From positions 620,001 through 684,000 of the forward strand of contig NZ_JADLQN010000002.1 in the NCBI RefSeq assembly GCF_015477835.1: a DNA stretch of 64,000 nt, in the 5' to 3' direction. The notes under the pieces were generated by a model. The model worked only from the letters and a program-made list of their open reading frames with translations. It was not told where the DNA came from and searched no databases. The DNA comes from Nocardia higoensis (GTDB lineage Bacteria > Actinomycetota > Actinomycetes > Mycobacteriales > Mycobacteriaceae). The position numbers were made by a program, and so were the translations under genes. Below, one piece after another: positions 8,181 to 19,000 of the stretch (positions are counted from its first letter, which is position 1; the number at the start of each line of letters is the position of its first letter).

Positions 8181-8990
8181 ATGAGCGAGCTTCCCCGCCC
8201 CGCCCTGGCCGTCATCGGCGGCACCGGGTTCTACGACTTCTTCGACGCCGAGACGCGCGAGATCGACATCGACACCCCCTACGGCAAGCCCAGCGCGCCC
8301 ATCGCGGTCGGTGACGTGGCGGGCAGGCCGGTCGCGTTCGTGCCGCGCCACGGCAAGAAGCACGAGTACGCTCCGCACACGCTGCCGTATCTGGCCAATA
8401 TGTGGGCGTTGCGTTCGCTGGGCGTACGACGGATCTTCGCGCCGTGCGCGGTCGGCAGCCTGCGCGCCGACTGGGGGCCGGGCACGGTCGCGGTGCCGGA
8501 CCAGATCGTCGACCGCACGTCCGGACGGGCGCAGACCTACTTCGACGGCGGTGGCGTGCACGTCTCCTTCGCCGACCCCTACTGCCCCGAACTGCGCGTC
8601 GCCGCGATCGGCGCCGAAGTCGAGGAGCTGCCGCTGCGCGCGGGGGGTGCCATGGTCGTCGTGCAGGGTCCGCGCTTCTCCACCCGTGCGGAGAGTCGCT
8701 GGTTCGCCGAGCAGGGCTGGGACCTGGTCAACATGACCGGTCACCCGGAGGCGGTGCTCGCCCGGGAGCTGGAGATGTGCTACTCGGCCATCGCGCTGGT
8801 CACCGATCTCGACGCCGGGCTCGAAAGCGGTGACGGCGTGCACGCGGTCGATGTGTTCGCCGAGTTCAAGCGCAATATCGAGCCGTTCAAGGAGGTGGTC
8901 CGCAAGGCGATCGCGGCGGTGGAGAGTACCGAGACTTGCGCGCACTGCAGCCCGCACGAGGGCGTCGTGCTGCCGTTCGATCTGCCGTGA
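8181..8990 (+). CDS. mtnP: S-methyl-5'-thioadenosine / purine nucleoside phosphorylase family protein
   Basis: A 269-residue phosphorylase of the MTAP/PNP family. It most likely cleaves 5'-methylthioadenosine to adenine and methylthioribose-1-phosphate in methionine salvage, like M. tuberculosis Rv0535. Sequence marks are the N-terminal LAVIGGTGFYDFF phosphate loop, VPRHGKKHEYAPHTLPY, RIFAPCAVGSLRADWGPGTV, and NMTGHPEAVLARELEMCYS, the substrate-binding MT...PE motif of the family. The GH in place of the common TT before PEA may affect the base pocket, so a related purine nucleoside substrate is possible. ATG 8181 follows GGGAGAATCAACGGTC. The next gene overlaps its stop. Confidence 0.88.
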   Translation: MSELPRPALAVIGGTGFYDFFDAETREIDIDTPYGKPSAPIAVGDVAGRPVAFVPRHGKKHEYAPHTLPYLANMWALRSLGVRRIFAPCAVGSLRADWGPGTVAVPDQIVDRTSGRAQTYFDGGGVHVSFADPYCPELRVAAIGAEVEELPLRAGGAMVVVQGPRFSTRAESRWFAEQGWDLVNMTGHPEAVLARELEMCYSAIALVTDLDAGLESGDGVHAVDVFAEFKRNIEPFKEVVRKAIAAVESTETCAHCSPHEGVVLPFDLP

Positions 8991-9571
8991 CCGGAGAAGA
9001 CGCCCGGGCCGTGCGCGCACCGTTGCGACTCGAGGTGATCGTGGCCAGCGTGCGGCCGGAGCGGTTCGCGCCGGTCGTGGCCGACTGGTTCCTGGCGACC
9101 GCTGGTGCGCGCCCCGAATTCGACATCGGGGTCATCGATCTGCTCGACACCCCGCTGCCCGCCGACCTGACCGAGACCGCGGAAGTCTCGGCCTTCCGTG
9201 CCCGGCTGCGCGCGGCGGACGCATTCGTCGCGGTCACCTCCGAGTACAACCACGGGTACCCGGCCTCGCTGAAGACCGCGTTCGACTCGGCCAAACACGA
9301 ATGGCGGGCCAAGCCGATCGGATTCGTGTCCTACGGAGGGATGTCGGGCGGGCTGCGCGCGGTCGAGCAACTGCGTCAGGTGGTCGCCGAACTGCACATG
9401 GTGTCGCTGCGCGAAAGCGTCGGATTCCACCGCGCCAAGCGGCAGTTCGACGCCGACGGCCGGACCCGCGACGGGGCAGCGATCGACGCCGCCGAGCGGA
9501 TGCTGAACCAATTATCCTGGTGGGGAAGGGCTTTGCGGGCAGCGCGAGACGCCGAGCCCTATCCGGGTTAG
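8987..9571 (+). CDS. NADPH-dependent FMN reductase family protein
   Basis: A flavodoxin-like protein of about 194 residues. It begins at GTG 8987 in a 4-nt GTGA overlap with the mtnP stop, so the two genes are translationally coupled. The FMN-binding pattern is present: LEVIVASVRPERFAP (phosphate loop), FVAVTSEYNHGYPASLKTAFD (the family's EYN.G.P..LKN-type motif) and GFVSYGGMSGGLRAVEQLR. These proteins reduce FMN or quinones with NAD(P)H. Coupling with a methionine-salvage phosphorylase may be incidental; no joint pathway is known to me. Confidence 0.88.
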   Translation: MTGEDARAVRAPLRLEVIVASVRPERFAPVVADWFLATAGARPEFDIGVIDLLDTPLPADLTETAEVSAFRARLRAADAFVAVTSEYNHGYPASLKTAFDSAKHEWRAKPIGFVSYGGMSGGLRAVEQLRQVVAELHMVSLRESVGFHRAKRQFDADGRTRDGAAIDAAERMLNQLSWWGRALRAARDAEPYPG

Positions 9572-9594
9572 CGTGCCGAAGGGCCCGGGCGGCG

Positions 9595-11253
9595 TCAGCG
9601 CGCGGCGGCCATCGGTCGGCGGCCGCGCGGATTGCCGATGTAGGTGGCTTCCTTGGCGATCGACACCAGGGTCAGATCGACCTGGGTGGTGCCGGTGCGC
9701 ACGATGACGCGGTTGCCGATCGCGCCCGGCTGGTGAATCGACAGATCCGGTCGGGTGGCGGGCCAGCCCATCGGATCGCCGGTGACGTAGATGGTGGTGA
9801 CACCGGCGTGCGGCGCGGGCGCGAGCACACCGTCGACCACGGCCGCGGTGAACCCGGCGTCGGACTGGTGGGTTTCCACCGCGATCGCCAGCCGTTCCGG
9901 GTTGTTGATGGTCTGCACCAGCTGATCCCACGCGTGCGGGCGATCGGTGCGGACGAGGATGCGCTCACCGACGGCCAGCGCGCGGAACACCAGCTGCTGC
10001 GCCAGATACAACTCGCCGGCGACGTAGACCGTGGAGATACCTTGACCGACGATGCGCACCGCCACACCCTGGTTGTTCTCGTCCGAACCGATCAGCTGGC
10101 CGCAGCCCGACGAGGGCAGGTGCAGCGCGCCGATGACATCGATCGGGTACTCGGTCATCGGCACCGCGTCGTCGACCGCGGGCACCGCCAACGGCAGATT
10201 CGCCAGCAACCCGTCGCGATGACGGCCGTTCATCGAGATCATGCCGTCGAGCTTGCCGCCCTCGGGCAGCTCGCGAGTGGTCAGCCGCCAGGAGGCGCCG
10301 ATGTTCACCGACTCCGCGGAACTGCCCGGCCGCAGCCGCACCGTCATGGTGGTTCCGCGGGAGGGCGCGACCCACAGTTGGGCCAGCAGATCCGAGCCGA
10401 GATGTTCCGGATCGACCGCGCTGCCGATATTGACCGCGTTGCCCAGTTCGGCGTAGCGCCAGGTATGGGTGAGTTCGCGCGGGTCGTAACCCGCGGTGAT
10501 CTGCAGGACGGCCTTGCGGATCTCGGGTGCGGTGAGGATGCGGGCGCCGCAGTCGGCGTCCTCGAGCGCGCGCATGATGCGCTGGGTCGCGATCGTGACC
10601 GCACGTGAGGCGCCCTCGGTGCCCCCGCCCCGGCGAGCCGCCGCCCCGGCTCCGGCGACCGCGTCGAAACCGATCGCCAGCCATACCGAGCGGTGGGCGG
10701 TCGCGGGCAACGGGCCGAGCAGCGACTCGTAGATCTTTCCCGCGGGGGTGCCCGCGCGGCTGCGGTGCCCGTGGCTGACGATGTCGATGCCGCTGAGCAG
10801 AATGTCGTGCTGGTTCAGGCATTTCGCCAGTTCCGGCAGCGGCAGCAGGTGCGAGGCGAGCACGGTGCTGCTGGAGATGCGGGTCAGCCCGCCGCGCGGG
10901 GGCAGCACCTCGACGACCGTGACCACCCTGGTGCCATCCCAGTACAGGCCGAGCGAGCGGTCGTCGGGACCGCGGTAGTCCACGGTGTCGCCCAATTCGT
11001 AGTCGCGTCGGGTCTTGAACCGCCACAACGTGATCACCCAGTCCAGCGCGGTGCGTTTGGCGATCGGGATCAGCGGCAGCAACAGGGCGACCAGCGCTAC
11101 GAGGAGCGAGTAGAGCGCGGGCAGCCCCGAGAGCAGCGAGACAATACCGGCGAGGAGTGCGAAGATCTGCGCGACGAGCAGATTCGGCATCGAGATGCGT
11201 CCGAGGAGCGGGCGCGGCCCCGCTCCGGTGGCTTCGGCCATCACGTCCCCCAA
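9595..11253 (-). CDS. eccE: Type VII secretion protein EccE (ESX-4 type)
   Basis: A 552-residue EccE, a peripheral component of the inner-membrane type VII secretion complex. Two closely spaced transmembrane helices lie near residues 23-70 (LLVAQIFALLAGIVSLLSGL, then LYSLLVALVALLLPLIPIA). The large cytosolic part follows, with the WRFKTRRDYELGD stretch and a long glycosyltransferase-like fold. ESX-4 of M. tuberculosis lacks eccE, but eccE is present in the ESX-4 loci of M. abscessus and several other actinobacteria. It is divergent from eccB across a 99-nt spacer that must hold both promoters. Either of two ATGs four codons apart (11253, 11241) could be the start. Confidence 0.9.
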   Translation of the reverse strand: MGDVMAEATGAGPRPLLGRISMPNLLVAQIFALLAGIVSLLSGLPALYSLLVALVALLLPLIPIAKRTALDWVITLWRFKTRRDYELGDTVDYRGPDDRSLGLYWDGTRVVTVVEVLPPRGGLTRISSSTVLASHLLPLPELAKCLNQHDILLSGIDIVSHGHRSRAGTPAGKIYESLLGPLPATAHRSVWLAIGFDAVAGAGAAARRGGGTEGASRAVTIATQRIMRALEDADCGARILTAPEIRKAVLQITAGYDPRELTHTWRYAELGNAVNIGSAVDPEHLGSDLLAQLWVAPSRGTTMTVRLRPGSSAESVNIGASWRLTTRELPEGGKLDGMISMNGRHRDGLLANLPLAVPAVDDAVPMTEYPIDVIGALHLPSSGCGQLIGSDENNQGVAVRIVGQGISTVYVAGELYLAQQLVFRALAVGERILVRTDRPHAWDQLVQTINNPERLAIAVETHQSDAGFTAAVVDGVLAPAPHAGVTTIYVTGDPMGWPATRPDLSIHQPGAIGNRVIVRTGTTQVDLTLVSIAKEATYIGNPRGRRPMAAAR

Positions 11254-11352
11254 GTAACCGGTGTCGGCCGAATCCGCCCGGCCGAACTCAACAACAGTCC
11301 CCAGGAACTGTACTGTGTTGCGCGGACGTGAGCACTGTTCGGGGGAGGAACC

Positions 11353-12840
11353 ATGCCTTCAAAGCCCACCACGCGCTGGCAGGTGAGCGGCTATCGATTC
11401 CTGGTGCGCAGGATGGAACACGCGCTGGTGCGCCGCGATGTGCGAATGCTGCACGACCCGATGCGGTCCCAGTCGCGTGCCTACGCCGTCGGCCTGGTGC
11501 TCGGCGTCGTGGTACTGGCGGGATGCGGCATTCTCGCGCTGTTCCGCCCGCAGGACAAGATCGGCGACAACACCCTGCTCATCGGCAAGGAGAGCGGTGG
11601 TGTCTATGTCGTCATCGACAATGTGGTCCATCCCGCGCTGAACATCGCCTCGGCTCGGCTGGCCTCCGGTGAGAGCGGAAAAGCCGCGATCATCAAGGAA
11701 TCCGAGCTCACCAAGAAGCCGCGCGGACAGCTGATCGGCATTCCCGGCGCGCCCGCCGCGCTGCACTACGACGCCGACGGTTCGGGCCGCACCTGGACGG
11801 TCTGCGACGTGCTCGCCGTCGACGGCAGCAACGATCTGACGACCTCGGTCATCGCCGGTGACCTCGAACTCGGCGACAAGGCCTCGACGATGGGTTCGGA
11901 CCGAGCGCTGCTGGTGACCGCGCAGGACAAGGACTATCTCGTCTACGACAACACCCGCGCCCGCGTCGACATGAACGATCGCAAGGTCACCGACGCCCTC
12001 GGCATCACCGGAATGACGCCGCGCCCCGTCGGTGAGGGCCTGCTCAACGCGATTCCCGAAGTGCTGCCCATCATTCCGCCCAAGATCAACGATCCCGGCG
12101 CGAGCGTGAGCTACCAGATCGGCAGCCACCGTGTCGGTGACGTGGTGCAGGTGGCGACCGAGCCGGACAAGAACTACGTCGTGCTCACCGACGGCCTGCA
12201 GGAGATCTCCCCGCTGACCGCCGACATCATTCGCAACACCTACCGGTCCTCGGGCACCGACTCCACGATCGACCAGGCCGACCGGGTCGCGGTGGACCTG
12301 GTGAACACCCTGGCGGTCGCCACCTATCCGCAGCGGCAGATGGACATCGTCGAGTTGAAGGACGAGCCGATCAGCTGTCTGTCGTGGAAGCCGAATCCGG
12401 TCGCCGCCGAGCACAACGAGGGCGGCAAACAGGCCGAATTGTCAGTGGTCACCGGTGTCGCGCTGCCGATTCCCGACAGCGGCAAGCTGGTCCCGCTCGC
12501 GCAGTCCGACGGCAACGGGCCCAATGCCGACTCGACCTATATTCCGCCGGGCACCGGCGCGTTCGTGCAGTCCACCGGCATCGAACCGGACAGCACTCGG
12601 AAGGATTCGATGTTCTACGTCGCCGACACGGGCGTGCGATACGGCATCAAGAACGCCGACGCCCAGAAGGCGCTGGGATTGGACATCGAGTCCGGGGTGA
12701 AGCCGGAACCGGCACCCTGGCCGATCGTGGGACTGCTCGCCAACGGTCCGACACTGGGACGCGAAGAGGCGATGGTGGCACACGACGGCATCGCGCCGGA
12801 CGCCTCGCCCGCCGAGAATCCCGTGGGTAAGACCAACTGA
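11353..12840 (+). CDS. eccB: Type VII secretion protein EccB
   Basis: A 495-residue EccB, the periplasm-facing subunit of the ESX membrane complex. It has the diagnostic N-terminus (PSKPTTRWQVSGYRFLVRRM), one transmembrane helix at about residues 45-66 (AYAVGLVLGVVVLAGCGIL), then the extracytoplasmic repeat domain. Cysteines in TVCDVLAVDG and EPISCLSWKPN match the conserved EccB pair. The ATG at 11353 follows GGGGGAGGAACC. It is the only plus-strand gene between eccE and the mycP-eccD pair, the same arrangement as eccB4 in the mycobacterial ESX-4 locus. The 111-nt spacer to mycP has GC-rich inverted repeats. Confidence 0.97.
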   Translation: MPSKPTTRWQVSGYRFLVRRMEHALVRRDVRMLHDPMRSQSRAYAVGLVLGVVVLAGCGILALFRPQDKIGDNTLLIGKESGGVYVVIDNVVHPALNIASARLASGESGKAAIIKESELTKKPRGQLIGIPGAPAALHYDADGSGRTWTVCDVLAVDGSNDLTTSVIAGDLELGDKASTMGSDRALLVTAQDKDYLVYDNTRARVDMNDRKVTDALGITGMTPRPVGEGLLNAIPEVLPIIPPKINDPGASVSYQIGSHRVGDVVQVATEPDKNYVVLTDGLQEISPLTADIIRNTYRSSGTDSTIDQADRVAVDLVNTLAVATYPQRQMDIVELKDEPISCLSWKPNPVAAEHNEGGKQAELSVVTGVALPIPDSGKLVPLAQSDGNGPNADSTYIPPGTGAFVQSTGIEPDSTRKDSMFYVADTGVRYGIKNADAQKALGLDIESGVKPEPAPWPIVGLLANGPTLGREEAMVAHDGIAPDASPAENPVGKTN

Positions 12841-12951
12841 TCGAGGACAGGACCGCCACATGCGTACCGGGCCGACTCGATCGGTGCGAGTCGGAGTTCC
12901 GGCCCGGGCCCGCAGACGGCAGTGGGTGCCGTCGGCAGGCCCGGACACGGC

Positions 12952-14364
12952 TTACATCTCGTCGCCACCGACGCCGAATCGGCGGCGGATCGGGAACGAG
13001 GCCAGATACCCCAGGATCGACGCGGTCGCGATCACGCCGGTGCCGATGAGCGCCACATTCCGGGCGGTGTGGTCCGGCGGCGTGGGTGGCGCGGGCACCG
13101 CCAGTTGCCTGCTCCTGGCCGGGGCGGGCTCCTTGGGCGGCAGTGCGTCCGGCACCGCGTGGGTCAGCGCGGCGACAGGATCGACCGCCCCGTAACCGAT
13201 GTAGGGATTCCACCCCTCGGCCGGCGCGTGCGCGGTGGCTTGGATGCGCTCGATGACCTCCAGCGCGCTCAGCTCGGGGAAGCGCGCGCGGACGAGTGCG
13301 GCGACGCCTGCGACGACGGGCGTGGCGAAACTCGTGCCGGTGATGTAGCCCTGCTGACCGCGTTGGTCGACCGTGCCGATCGCGGTGCCGGTGCCGCGTG
13401 GATCCAGGGAGACCATGTTCTCCCCGGAAGCGGCCACACCCACCCACGGGCCGGGAATCGTGAAACTCGACGGCGCGCCGTTCGCGTCGACGGAGCCGAC
13501 GGCCAGCACGTAGTCGTCCCAGCGGGCCGGGCTGATGTTGTAGGTGACGTTGCTCCACGGGTCGGCGGTCGGGTCGAGCGGGTCGATGACCTGGTTCTCG
13601 CCCTTGCAGGAATCGTCCTTGTTCCCCGCGGCGACGACCACGACGACGTTCTTCTCCACCGCCGCGTAACGCAGCGCGGCGCCGACCTTGTTGTCCGCGT
13701 CCGGGCTGCCGGTGCCGCACCAGACTTCGGAGATGTTGATGACCGATACATTCATGTCGGCGGCGCGCACGATCGCCGAAGCCATCGTGTGCAGATTGCC
13801 GTAGCTGTCGGGAAGATCTTCGGGCGCCTTCTCCGCCGAGCGGCCTTCCTTCTGATACATCTTGCTGGTCTGGCGGATCGTGATGATCTGCGCCTCGGGT
13901 GCGACGCCGGCGAACCCTTGCCCAGGGATCTGGGACGCGGCGATGATGCCCGCCACCAGGGTGCCGTGACCGTCGCAGTCCTCGGTGCCGTCACCCACGT
14001 TCGCGACGAAATCACCGCCCGCCTCCAGACCGGGCAGGCGCGGATGCCGAGCCACCCCGGTGTCGATCACCGCGATGCGCTGACCCGCGCCCTTGGAGAA
14101 CTGCCAGGCGCGCTCGAGATCCAGCGCGCGCTGGGCGTCCGGGATCGTCGGGCCTTCGCCACCGGTGACGATATCCGCGCAGTGGGAGTTGGCGGGGCGT
14201 TCGGTCTTGTCCGGCGGCGCGGCCGGATCGCCCGGCGGTTTCAGGCCCGGGTCCACCGCGGGCGGCCGATCAGCCAGCGCGACACCGCCGTTCGCGCCGA
14301 CTCCGAAAGATGCGCTCATGCCCAGCGTCACCGCAGCGGCGGCGACGCGCCACCGCCCGCTCAC
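12952..14364 (-). CDS. mycP: Mycosin MycP, membrane-anchored subtilisin-like protease of the type VII system
   Basis: A 470-residue mycosin, an extracytoplasmic serine protease that stabilises the ESX complex and can cleave substrates. It begins at GTG 14364, in a 4-nt GTGA overlap with the eccD stop. A signal peptide covers about residues 4-31. The catalytic triad is intact: Asp101 (IAVIDTGV), His133 (DGHGTLVAGI) and Ser345 (TGTSFATPVVAG). A C-terminal helix near residues 436-456 (NVALIGTGVIATASILGYLA) anchors it, followed by a short basic tail. A minus-strand open frame runs far upstream through eccD, but only this part is the gene. Confidence 0.96.
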   Translation of the reverse strand: MSGRWRVAAAAVTLGMSASFGVGANGGVALADRPPAVDPGLKPPGDPAAPPDKTERPANSHCADIVTGGEGPTIPDAQRALDLERAWQFSKGAGQRIAVIDTGVARHPRLPGLEAGGDFVANVGDGTEDCDGHGTLVAGIIAASQIPGQGFAGVAPEAQIITIRQTSKMYQKEGRSAEKAPEDLPDSYGNLHTMASAIVRAADMNVSVINISEVWCGTGSPDADNKVGAALRYAAVEKNVVVVVAAGNKDDSCKGENQVIDPLDPTADPWSNVTYNISPARWDDYVLAVGSVDANGAPSSFTIPGPWVGVAASGENMVSLDPRGTGTAIGTVDQRGQQGYITGTSFATPVVAGVAALVRARFPELSALEVIERIQATAHAPAEGWNPYIGYGAVDPVAALTHAVPDALPPKEPAPARSRQLAVPAPPTPPDHTARNVALIGTGVIATASILGYLASFPIRRRFGVGGDEM

Positions 14365-15827
14365 AGCCCGCGGACGACGGAGTAGAGCGAGGTCACCCAG
14401 AACACCAGCGGCAGCACCGCGGCCACGAACCCGTATTCCAGCAGTTCCACGGCACGACGCATCGGCGGTGTCGCCGACTGGTTCGGGATGATGATGCCCA
14501 GGATCAGCGCCGACACCAGGATCAGCATCGCCACGCCGAACACGGCGAGCGGAATCTCCATCGTCAGTGCCATCCCGGTCAGCATGATCAGCACGATCGC
14601 GGCGCCACCGGCGATCAGCACGACAGCCTGCTCGGCGCCCGCGTAGGTGCGGCTGCGGAACATCAGTACCGCCGCGCAGACTAGCGCGAGCGCGATGCCC
14701 TGCCAGTACGGGTCGTCGGCCTGGTGATCGGTCGCGGCGAGCGCGCCGACGACGGTCGTCGACGTCGTCGCGGAGACCAGACCGGCCAGGTACTGCCGGG
14801 CATGATCGGACTTGGCCCGCAGCACGTCCAAGGTGGGCAGGGCGCGATGGTCGTCCGGATCGTCCTCGGTCGGGTCGATCGGAGTGCCGGGGGAGGGGAC
14901 CGGCGGCAGCGGCAGTTTCGCCAGCAGCATGGACACCCGGGGCGCGAGGGACAGACCGAGCAGGCCCAGTGCCGCGGCGACCGCGCCGATCGCGCGTACC
15001 GACTGATCGGTGAGCATGCCGACCAGCGCGGCCGGGACGGCGTAGACCGCGAGGGCGGCGGCGCCGATGAACAGCGCGAGCCCGACCCCGGTCACCCGCC
15101 AGGACAGGATGGCGGTCGCGCCGAGCAGACTGGAGGCCAGCAGCAGATGCGCCCACCCGTAATGATCTGGTACGTAGAGCATTCCGGCGGTGAATGCGGC
15201 CGGGAGCGCGCACCCCGCGAGCACGAGCGCGGTGGCGGTGTCGCCGTACATCCGACTCAGCACCATGCCCGCCACCACCAGCAGGATGGCCACCGCCAGC
15301 GCCACCGAACCGCTCACCCACACCGGCAGCGCCTCCGGCGCGGCCAGCAGGCCCAGACAGCCGACGAGCATGGTGAGCGCGGCCAGGATCGAGCCGGTCA
15401 GCCGCGCGGTGCGCGGCGTCCAGCCACGGAAGTGGTCGGCGTCGGCGATCGCGACGTTGTACATGATGTCGTCGAACAGCGGGGTCGGCGCGGTGTGCGA
15501 GGCGCTTTCGAGCATCAGCAACTCGCCGTCGCGCACGCCGTGCTCGCCGAGGGACAGCGAGTTGGAGAACGGTGGATGCCCGATCCTGGCCAGCACCCAT
15601 TCGGCCGGCTCGAATCGTTCACCCTCGTTGTCGAAGTCGTTGCTGCGGCTGTGCTGGGCGACCATGTCCACGACACTGGGAATCACCAGCGCCACCGGGA
15701 CATCGACCGGGATCGCCATGTCGACCTGGGTGTGCTTGGCGAGGATCGTCACCCGGGCCAGGTCCGGCGCGCGTACGATGCCCCGTGAAGCATCTTCGTC
15801 GATGTGGTCCATTCGTGCGTGCGTCAA
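14361..15827 (-). CDS. eccD: Type VII secretion integral membrane protein EccD
   Basis: A 488-residue EccD, the channel-lining membrane subunit of the ESX complex. The first roughly 120 residues form the ubiquitin-like domain (LARVTILAKHTQVDMAIPVD, then SLSLGEHGVRDGELLML). About eleven transmembrane helices follow, such as LTGSILAALTMLVGCLGLLA, VALAVAILLVVAGMVLSRMY and the final VELLEYGFVAAVLPLVFWVT. Its stop overlaps the mycP start, so the two are coupled. It is divergent from eccC across a 174-nt spacer carrying both promoters. Several in-frame Met codons near the N-terminus leave the start slightly uncertain. Confidence 0.95.
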   Translation of the reverse strand: MTHARMDHIDEDASRGIVRAPDLARVTILAKHTQVDMAIPVDVPVALVIPSVVDMVAQHSRSNDFDNEGERFEPAEWVLARIGHPPFSNSLSLGEHGVRDGELLMLESASHTAPTPLFDDIMYNVAIADADHFRGWTPRTARLTGSILAALTMLVGCLGLLAAPEALPVWVSGSVALAVAILLVVAGMVLSRMYGDTATALVLAGCALPAAFTAGMLYVPDHYGWAHLLLASSLLGATAILSWRVTGVGLALFIGAAALAVYAVPAALVGMLTDQSVRAIGAVAAALGLLGLSLAPRVSMLLAKLPLPPVPSPGTPIDPTEDDPDDHRALPTLDVLRAKSDHARQYLAGLVSATTSTTVVGALAATDHQADDPYWQGIALALVCAAVLMFRSRTYAGAEQAVVLIAGGAAIVLIMLTGMALTMEIPLAVFGVAMLILVSALILGIIIPNQSATPPMRRAVELLEYGFVAAVLPLVFWVTSLYSVVRGL

Positions 15828-16001
15828 GATTCCCCCAACCTGGTGCTCTACCTCGGAATTCCGCTGAGCCGCGTGTCGTCGGGTGGGTTTGCGAACCCTG
15901 ACGTCCGGGCAGCAGAATGCGAGACGAACTGTACGACATGTCGGCCGGTGGCTCTACACTGAGCCCGGAGTTGCCGCATGCGAAGTAGGGGGATTTCGGC
16001 G

Positions 16002-19000
16002 ATGAGCACTGTCCGGTTCCAGCGTCGTGCGCGCCGGGAGATGCCGCGCACTCCGGGCGGCGAGGTCACGCTGCAGCCGCCGCCCGAAATCCCCAGGGTG
16101 ACACCGGGCAATCTGCTCATGAAGCTGATGCCGGTCGTCATGGTCGTCGCCATGCTGGGCATGGTCGGTCTGATGTTCACCATGGGCACCGGCATCGCGC
16201 AGAACCCGATGATGCTGATGTTCCCGGTCATGATGATGGTCTCGATGGTGACCATGTTCGCCGGGCAGGGCGGCGGCAAGGGCCAGAAGGCGGCCGAGGC
16301 CAACGAGGACCGCAAGGACTATCTGCGCTATCTCGACCAGGTCCGCAAGGATGTCGACGAGACCGCCCGTCAGCAGCGCGCCTCGGTCGAGTGGAGCCAC
16401 CCGGAGCCGGGCCTGATCTGGATGCTCGCGGGCACCAGCCGCATGTGGGAGCGCCGCGCCGGCGACAAGGACTTCTGCCACGCCCGCATCGGCATCGGCC
16501 CGCAGCGGCTGGCGACCAGGCTGGTGGCTCCGGAAACCGGTCCGGTCGAGGAACTCGAGCCCATCGCGGCGGTGTCGCTGCGCCGGTTCGTGCGCGCGCA
16601 TTCCACCGTGCCCGACCTGCCGACCGCGATCGCGGTGAAGGGCTTCGCCACCATCGCCCTCGACGGCGACCGCGCCCAGGCCCGCGACATGGTGCGCGCG
16701 ATGTTGTTGCAGCTGTGCATGTTCCAGGGCCCCGACCAAGTGCTCGTCGCCGTCGTCGCGGGCCCGGACACCGCGCGCGAGTGGGAGTGGACCAAGTGGC
16801 TGCCGCACACCCAGCACCCGGATTCCCAGGACGGCATCGGCAGTCGGCGCATGTTCTTCGGATCCATCCGCGAGGCCACCGCCAGCCTGCATCCGCTGCT
16901 GGCCAACCGGGTCAGGTACTCGCGTAACCAGCCCGCCAACCCCGGCCTCGTCCAAGTCGTGATCGTGGTCGACGGCGGCCTGCTCGAATCCGAAGACGAT
17001 CAGCTGCGCGAGTCCGGTTACGAGGGCGTCACCATCATCGACCTGTGCGGATACGCGCCGCGCCTGGCCGTGTCGCGTGGCATCAAGATGATGGTGGAGG
17101 ACGGCGAGTGCGTCGGCCGCGGCGCCACCGGCAACCTCGAGCGCTTCGCCACCGTCGACCGGATCAGCCCCCATCAAGCCCAGCAGGCCGCGCGCCGGCT
17201 GGCCCCTTACCGCGCGGCCACCCAGCGCAGCAGTGACGTGGAGACCGAGGACACCGAGGTCATCTCGTCGTGGGCGCAGCTGATGAGCCTCGGCGACATC
17301 GGCACGTTCAATCCGGAGAGCGCGTGGCGGCCTCGCTACGGCCGCGAACGGCTGCGGGTGCCCTTCGGCGTCGGCCCGGAGGGCATGCCGATCGAGCTCG
17401 ACATCAAGGAAGCCGCCGAGAGCGGCATGGGCCCGCACGGCCTGTGCATCGGCGCCACCGGTTCCGGCAAGTCGGAGTTCCTGCGCACCCTGGTGCTGAG
17501 CCTGCTGGCCACCCATTCCCCGGACCAGCTGAACCTGGTTCTGGTCGACTTCAAGGGCGGCGCGACCTTCCTCGGTCTGGAGGGCGTCCCGCACGTCGCA
17601 GCCGTCATCACCAACCTCGAAGAAGAAGCCGATCTCGTCGACCGCATGAAAGACGCGCTGGCCGGCGAGATGAACCGCCGCCAGGAAGTGCTTCGCCAAG
17701 CGGGCAACTTCGCCAACGTCTCCGAATACGAGAAGGCCCGTGCCGCGGGCGCCGATCTCGATCCGCTGCCCGCGCTGTTCGTGGTGCTCGACGAGTTCTC
17801 CGAACTGCTCACCCAGCATCCGGATTTCGCGGAGTTGTTCGTCATGATCGGCCGCCTCGGGCGCTCGCTGCACGTGCATCTGCTGCTGGCCTCCCAGCGC
17901 CTCGAGGAAGGCAAGCTCAAAGGCCTGGAAAGCCACCTCTCCTATCGCATCGGCCTGAAGACGTTCTCCGCCAACGAATCTCGTCAGGTGCTCGGCGTGC
18001 CCGACGCCTACAACCTGCCCAACATCCCCGGCGGCGGCTACCTCAAGTCCGATTCCGGCGAGATCCAGCGTTTCCAGGCGTCCTATGTCTCCGGCCCCTA
18101 TGTCGGCGGCGGCTCGCAGCGCGAGGTCACCCAGGCCGGTGTTGCGGGCGGGGAGATCGACGTCAAGGCGCGGCCGTTCACGGCGCATCACGTCGACTTC
18201 CGTGCGATCGACCGGATCCCGTTGCCCGCCGCCTCCTCCGACGAACCCGAGGAGCACCGCGGCGAGGACGGCGAGAAACTGTCCAACCTGGACATGCTGG
18301 TCTCGCGCATCCGCGGCCACGGCAGGCCCGCCCACGAGATCTGGCTGCCGCCGCTGGACGAGGCTCCCAGCCTCGACCAGCTCATCCCGCGTTCGGTGCT
18401 CACCGGCGAGTACTCGGCGATCGCCACGCTGCGCGCGCCCATCGGCATCGTCGACCGCCCCTACGACCAGCGTCGTGACCCGATGGTGGTCGACCTGTCG
18501 GGCGCCCGCGGCAATGTGGCGGTCGTCGGCGGCCCGCAGTCGGGCAAGTCCACCGCACTGCGCACGCTGATCATGGCCATGTCCATGACCCACACCGCCG
18601 AACAGGTGCAGTTCTACTGCCTGGACTTCGGCGGTGGCACGCTGGCCGGCCTCGAGGGCCTGCCGCATGTCGGCTCCGTGGCCGGTCGCCTCGACGCTGA
18701 CAAGGTCCGACGCACCGTCGCGGAGATGACCACCATCGTGCGCACCCGCGAGGCCAGGTTCCGTCAGCTCGGCATCGAATCGATGGCCGAGTTCCGGCGA
18801 CTGCGGTCGATGGACCCGGCGAGCAGCCACGCCGCCGCGGGCGCGCATGAGGACCCCTTCGGCGACGTGTTCCTGGTCATCGATGGTTTCGGCTCGATCC
18901 GCCAGGATTTCGACCCGCTCGAGCAGACGATCATGAACCTCGCCGTGCAGGGTCTGTCCTACGGCGTGCACGTGGTGATCGCACTCGCCCGCTGGGCCGA

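Noticed and set aside
14365..15600. Upstream part of a long minus-strand frame that continues into mycP
   Set aside because: It lies antisense-frame within eccD, is Arg/Ala/Gly-rich with no family features, and only the part from GTG 14364 matches a mycosin.
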